DNA of 43,579 bases, taken from an uncultured bacterium. GTDB taxonomy: Bacteria > Verrucomicrobiota > Kiritimatiellia > UBA8416 > CAMZLY01. The stretch is taken from NCBI GenBank assembly GCA_947311825.1, contig CAMZLY010000150.1:1-43579 (forward strand), in the 5' to 3' direction. A program made the translations under genes and the position numbers. This document shows, in pieces, positions 41,759 through 43,579 of the stretch (position 1 is the stretch's first letter; each line of letters opens with the position of its first letter). The notes under the pieces were generated by a model. The model did not search any database. It had not been told where the DNA came from and was given only the letters and a program-made list of their open reading frames with translations.

Positions 41759-43393
41759 TTAGAATGAAGTAACTCGCAAAATTTCTTCTTGCGTAGTAAC
41801 TCCAGCCCTAACCTTTTTATTACCATCCTGCTGCAAAGTCTCATATCCAAGCTTGTCAGCTTCCGCACGAATATCCGATGCCGAACGTTTTTGGATAATA
41901 AGTTCCCTAATAGATGCTGTCAGCGGCAAAATCTCACTAATAGCGATCCGCCCCGAATATCCACTATTGCCACACTTACGACATCCGGCTCCACGATAAT
42001 AAATTTTTCCGTCTTTTTCGTAATTTTCCTTACAATACTCACATATAACCCGAACCAGACGTTGTGCAACAAAACAAAGAACCGTCGTAGCAATCAAGTA
42101 CGGTTCCACTCCCATATCAATAAGTCGCACCGCAGCACTGGCGGCATCATTTGTATGCAAAGTACTAAGCACCAGATGACCCGTCATAGACGTCTGTACT
42201 GCAATCTCGGCGGTTTCAGCATCACGCACTTCGCCAACCATCATTACATCGGGATCATGTCGCAACATACTGCGTAAAGAGCGACTGAATGTCAGTCCAA
42301 TTTTCTCATTAACCTGTGTTTGAGTTATACCAGGCAACTCATATTCTACAGGATCTTCAATGGTAATAATTTTACGCTCACGTGTATTTAGGCGGCTAAG
42401 ACATGCATAAAGAGTAGTACTCTTTCCGCTACCGGTAGGACCAGTAACAAAAATAATGCCATGCGGTTTAGAAACAAGGTCAATCAGCAGGTCATATTGT
42501 TTTCCCGAATAACCCAAACTTTTTAAATCAAACAACATAGATGTCGGCAAAATACGGATCACAATATCTTCACCATGAATAGCCGGCACTACCGACACCC
42601 GTAAATCATATTCATTTCCGGCAACATTAACCCGCGCCCTACCATCCTGAGGTAGCCGGCGTTCAACTATATTCAAGCCCGACATAAGCTTTATGCGCGA
42701 AACAATAGAAGGATATAAAATACGCATATTATCAGAAATTCTAGTATCATATAGAATCCCATCAATTCTGCGCCTAGTAACAACCTGATCACGGGTTATT
42801 TCAAAATGAATATCCGTAGCTCTATCATTAATAGCATCCTTTAAAAGCTGATTAACCAATCGCACCACTGATGCATCATCAGTACCACCCGTTAAATCAT
42901 GCGACACATCGCCACTACCAATATCATCTCGATCAGTGCCATCCGCAAGAATACGTTCGACCGTCGCAACCCCCACCCCGTAATATTTTCTCAGCGCCTT
43001 TGCAATATCAGACCGACAAGCAAGTATGCGTTCTACATGAAACCCGTGATTTACTTCAATATCCTCAACCACCGCCATATCCATCGGATTAGACACCGCA
43101 ATGGTAAGAATATTATTAGAAAGTTTTACCGGAACAATATCATAGTGTGAGGCCAATTTAGCAGAGACATTCCTAATAGCATTAGGGTCAATATCAACAT
43201 CCTCAAGATCAACAAAAGAAAGACTATACTGCTTTGCAAAAAACTTAAGCAAAACAACTTCATCAACCAGATTATCACCTAACAATACGTCAACCAGCGA
43301 CCGACGCTTCATCCTCGCAGTAATCTTTGCCTTCTCAAGCAGACCGCCAGAAACCAAACCATCCGCAACTAATCTATCCTCAAGTAATCCCAT
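41759..43393 (-). CDS. Type II secretion / type IV pilus assembly ATPase (GspE/PilB)
   Basis: 544 residues from the ATG at 43393; an AGGAAAGG lies upstream, whereas the ORF-track start nine codons earlier has none. It is the hexameric motor that powers pseudopilus assembly. The N-terminal MshEN domain is at about 1-150 (SLVDVLLGDNLVDEVVLLKFFAKQYSLSFVDLEDVDI). The catalytic domain has Walker A GPTGSGKST, the Asp box IITIEDPVEYELPGITQTQVN, Walker B HDPDVMMVGEVRD and the His box TGHLVLSTLHTND. A tetracysteine zinc motif (CEYC, CRKC) follows and the protein ends EEILRVTSF. GspF lies downstream on the same strand. Confidence 0.94.
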   Translation of the reverse strand: MGLLEDRLVADGLVSGGLLEKAKITARMKRRSLVDVLLGDNLVDEVVLLKFFAKQYSLSFVDLEDVDIDPNAIRNVSAKLASHYDIVPVKLSNNILTIAVSNPMDMAVVEDIEVNHGFHVERILACRSDIAKALRKYYGVGVATVERILADGTDRDDIGSGDVSHDLTGGTDDASVVRLVNQLLKDAINDRATDIHFEITRDQVVTRRRIDGILYDTRISDNMRILYPSIVSRIKLMSGLNIVERRLPQDGRARVNVAGNEYDLRVSVVPAIHGEDIVIRILPTSMLFDLKSLGYSGKQYDLLIDLVSKPHGIIFVTGPTGSGKSTTLYACLSRLNTRERKIITIEDPVEYELPGITQTQVNEKIGLTFSRSLRSMLRHDPDVMMVGEVRDAETAEIAVQTSMTGHLVLSTLHTNDAASAAVRLIDMGVEPYLIATTVLCFVAQRLVRVICEYCKENYEKDGKIYYRGAGCRKCGNSGYSGRIAISEILPLTASIRELIIQKRSASDIRAEADKLGYETLQQDGNKKVRAGVTTQEEILRVTSF

Positions 43394-43431
43394 TCCCCCA
43401 TCAGCCTTTCCTGCAATCATAGTTAAAAGTA

Positions 43432-43579
43432 GCTAAAGTCGCCCTTCCGCACTTCCGCACTTCCGCCCTTCCGCTAAAGTCGCCCTTCCGCTAAAGTCGC
43501 CCTTCCGCTAAAGTCGCCCTTCCGCCCTTCCGCCCTTCCGCTAAAGTCGCCCTTCCGCACTTCCGCCCTTCCGCTAAAG
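43432..43579. repeat. Two-module mosaic tandem array at the right edge
   Basis: A 148-bp run made of a nonamer GCTAAAGTC (A) and octamers GCCCTTCC (B) or GCACTTCC (b), in the order A B b b B A B A B A B B B A B b B A (last copy cut by the window end). Every base belongs to one of the three units. It continues beyond the window. Confidence 0.9.

Noticed and set aside
41789-42277. 162-aa plus-strand ORF opposite gspE
   Set aside because: gspE carries all ATPase motifs on the other strand; this is its antisense shadow.
43432-43579. CRISPR array
   Set aside because: Units of 8-9 bp are directly adjacent with no unique spacers and no cas genes nearby.

Overview
The window is a roughly 43.6 kb, AT-leaning bacterial chromosomal segment. 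It carries mostly housekeeping genes at the left and right and a carbohydrate-scavenging block in the middle. The gene mix fits the PVC superphylum, most likely Lentisphaerota or Kiritimatiellota: an archaeal-type cofactor-independent phosphoglycerate mutase, several Gfo/Idh/MocA oxidoreductases, a GntR-LacI hybrid regulator, a lone prepilin-like protein, a ceramidase-type hydrolase beside a DegT aminotransferase, and secreted beta-helix and FG-GAP proteins. This placement is an inference from gene content; no rRNA gene is present to confirm it.

Layout. 0-5.5 kb: a small secreted helical protein, then a fatty-acid/biotin cluster (accD, a ParB-domain gene, accA, and a carboxyltransferase-BCCP fusion with a histone-like lysine-rich tail) ending at a strong terminator. 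5.7-8.5 kb: a tRNA with anticodon CAT (probably tRNA-Ile2), a HAD phosphatase, a LolD-type ATPase, and phosphoglycerate mutase convergent to them. 8.7-15.5 kb: trpS, scpA-scpB, tyrA, aroA, cmk, a zinc-ribbon methyltransferase and the remnant of a UPF0280-type gene. 15.7-25.8 kb, minus strand: nagA, two Gfo/Idh/MocA oxidoreductases, a GntR-LacI regulator, an FG-GAP protein, a secreted GH84-like beta-N-acetylglucosaminidase and a beta-helix protein. 26.2-32.8 kb: a six-hairpin glycosidase-like protein, an AraC regulator, a DegT/StrS aminotransferase and a ceramidase-like hydrolase. 32.8-35.8 kb: a remnant of an FAD-dependent oxidoreductase, a hybrid sensor kinase split by a 2-nt frameshift, and a prepilin. 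36-43.4 kb, minus strand: trpG, trpE, a DUF368 lipid-carrier translocase, a GT2 glycosyltransferase, and the type II secretion/type IV pilus genes gspF and gspE.

How the genes work together. The left block supplies malonyl-CoA and a biotin-dependent carboxyl transfer; trpE/trpG, tyrA and aroA belong to aromatic amino-acid synthesis. The middle block looks like uptake and breakdown of GlcNAc-containing glycans: secreted GH84 releases GlcNAc, NagA deacetylates the phosphorylated sugar, and the regulator sits inside the same run of genes. The DUF368/GT2 pair points to undecaprenyl- or polyprenyl-phosphate handling.

The most unusual layer lies between the genes. A terminal-inverted-repeat element family occurs in four places. 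There is a REP-like palindrome family. There are also many short tandem arrays, each with its own fixed unit length (7, 8/9, 9, 10 or 11 bp). One of these places the same AACTGATAACT core 12-15 bp upstream of three start codons that lack a Shine-Dalgarno sequence (scpA, tyrA, cmk). Others run in frame into the C-termini of ScpB and AroA.
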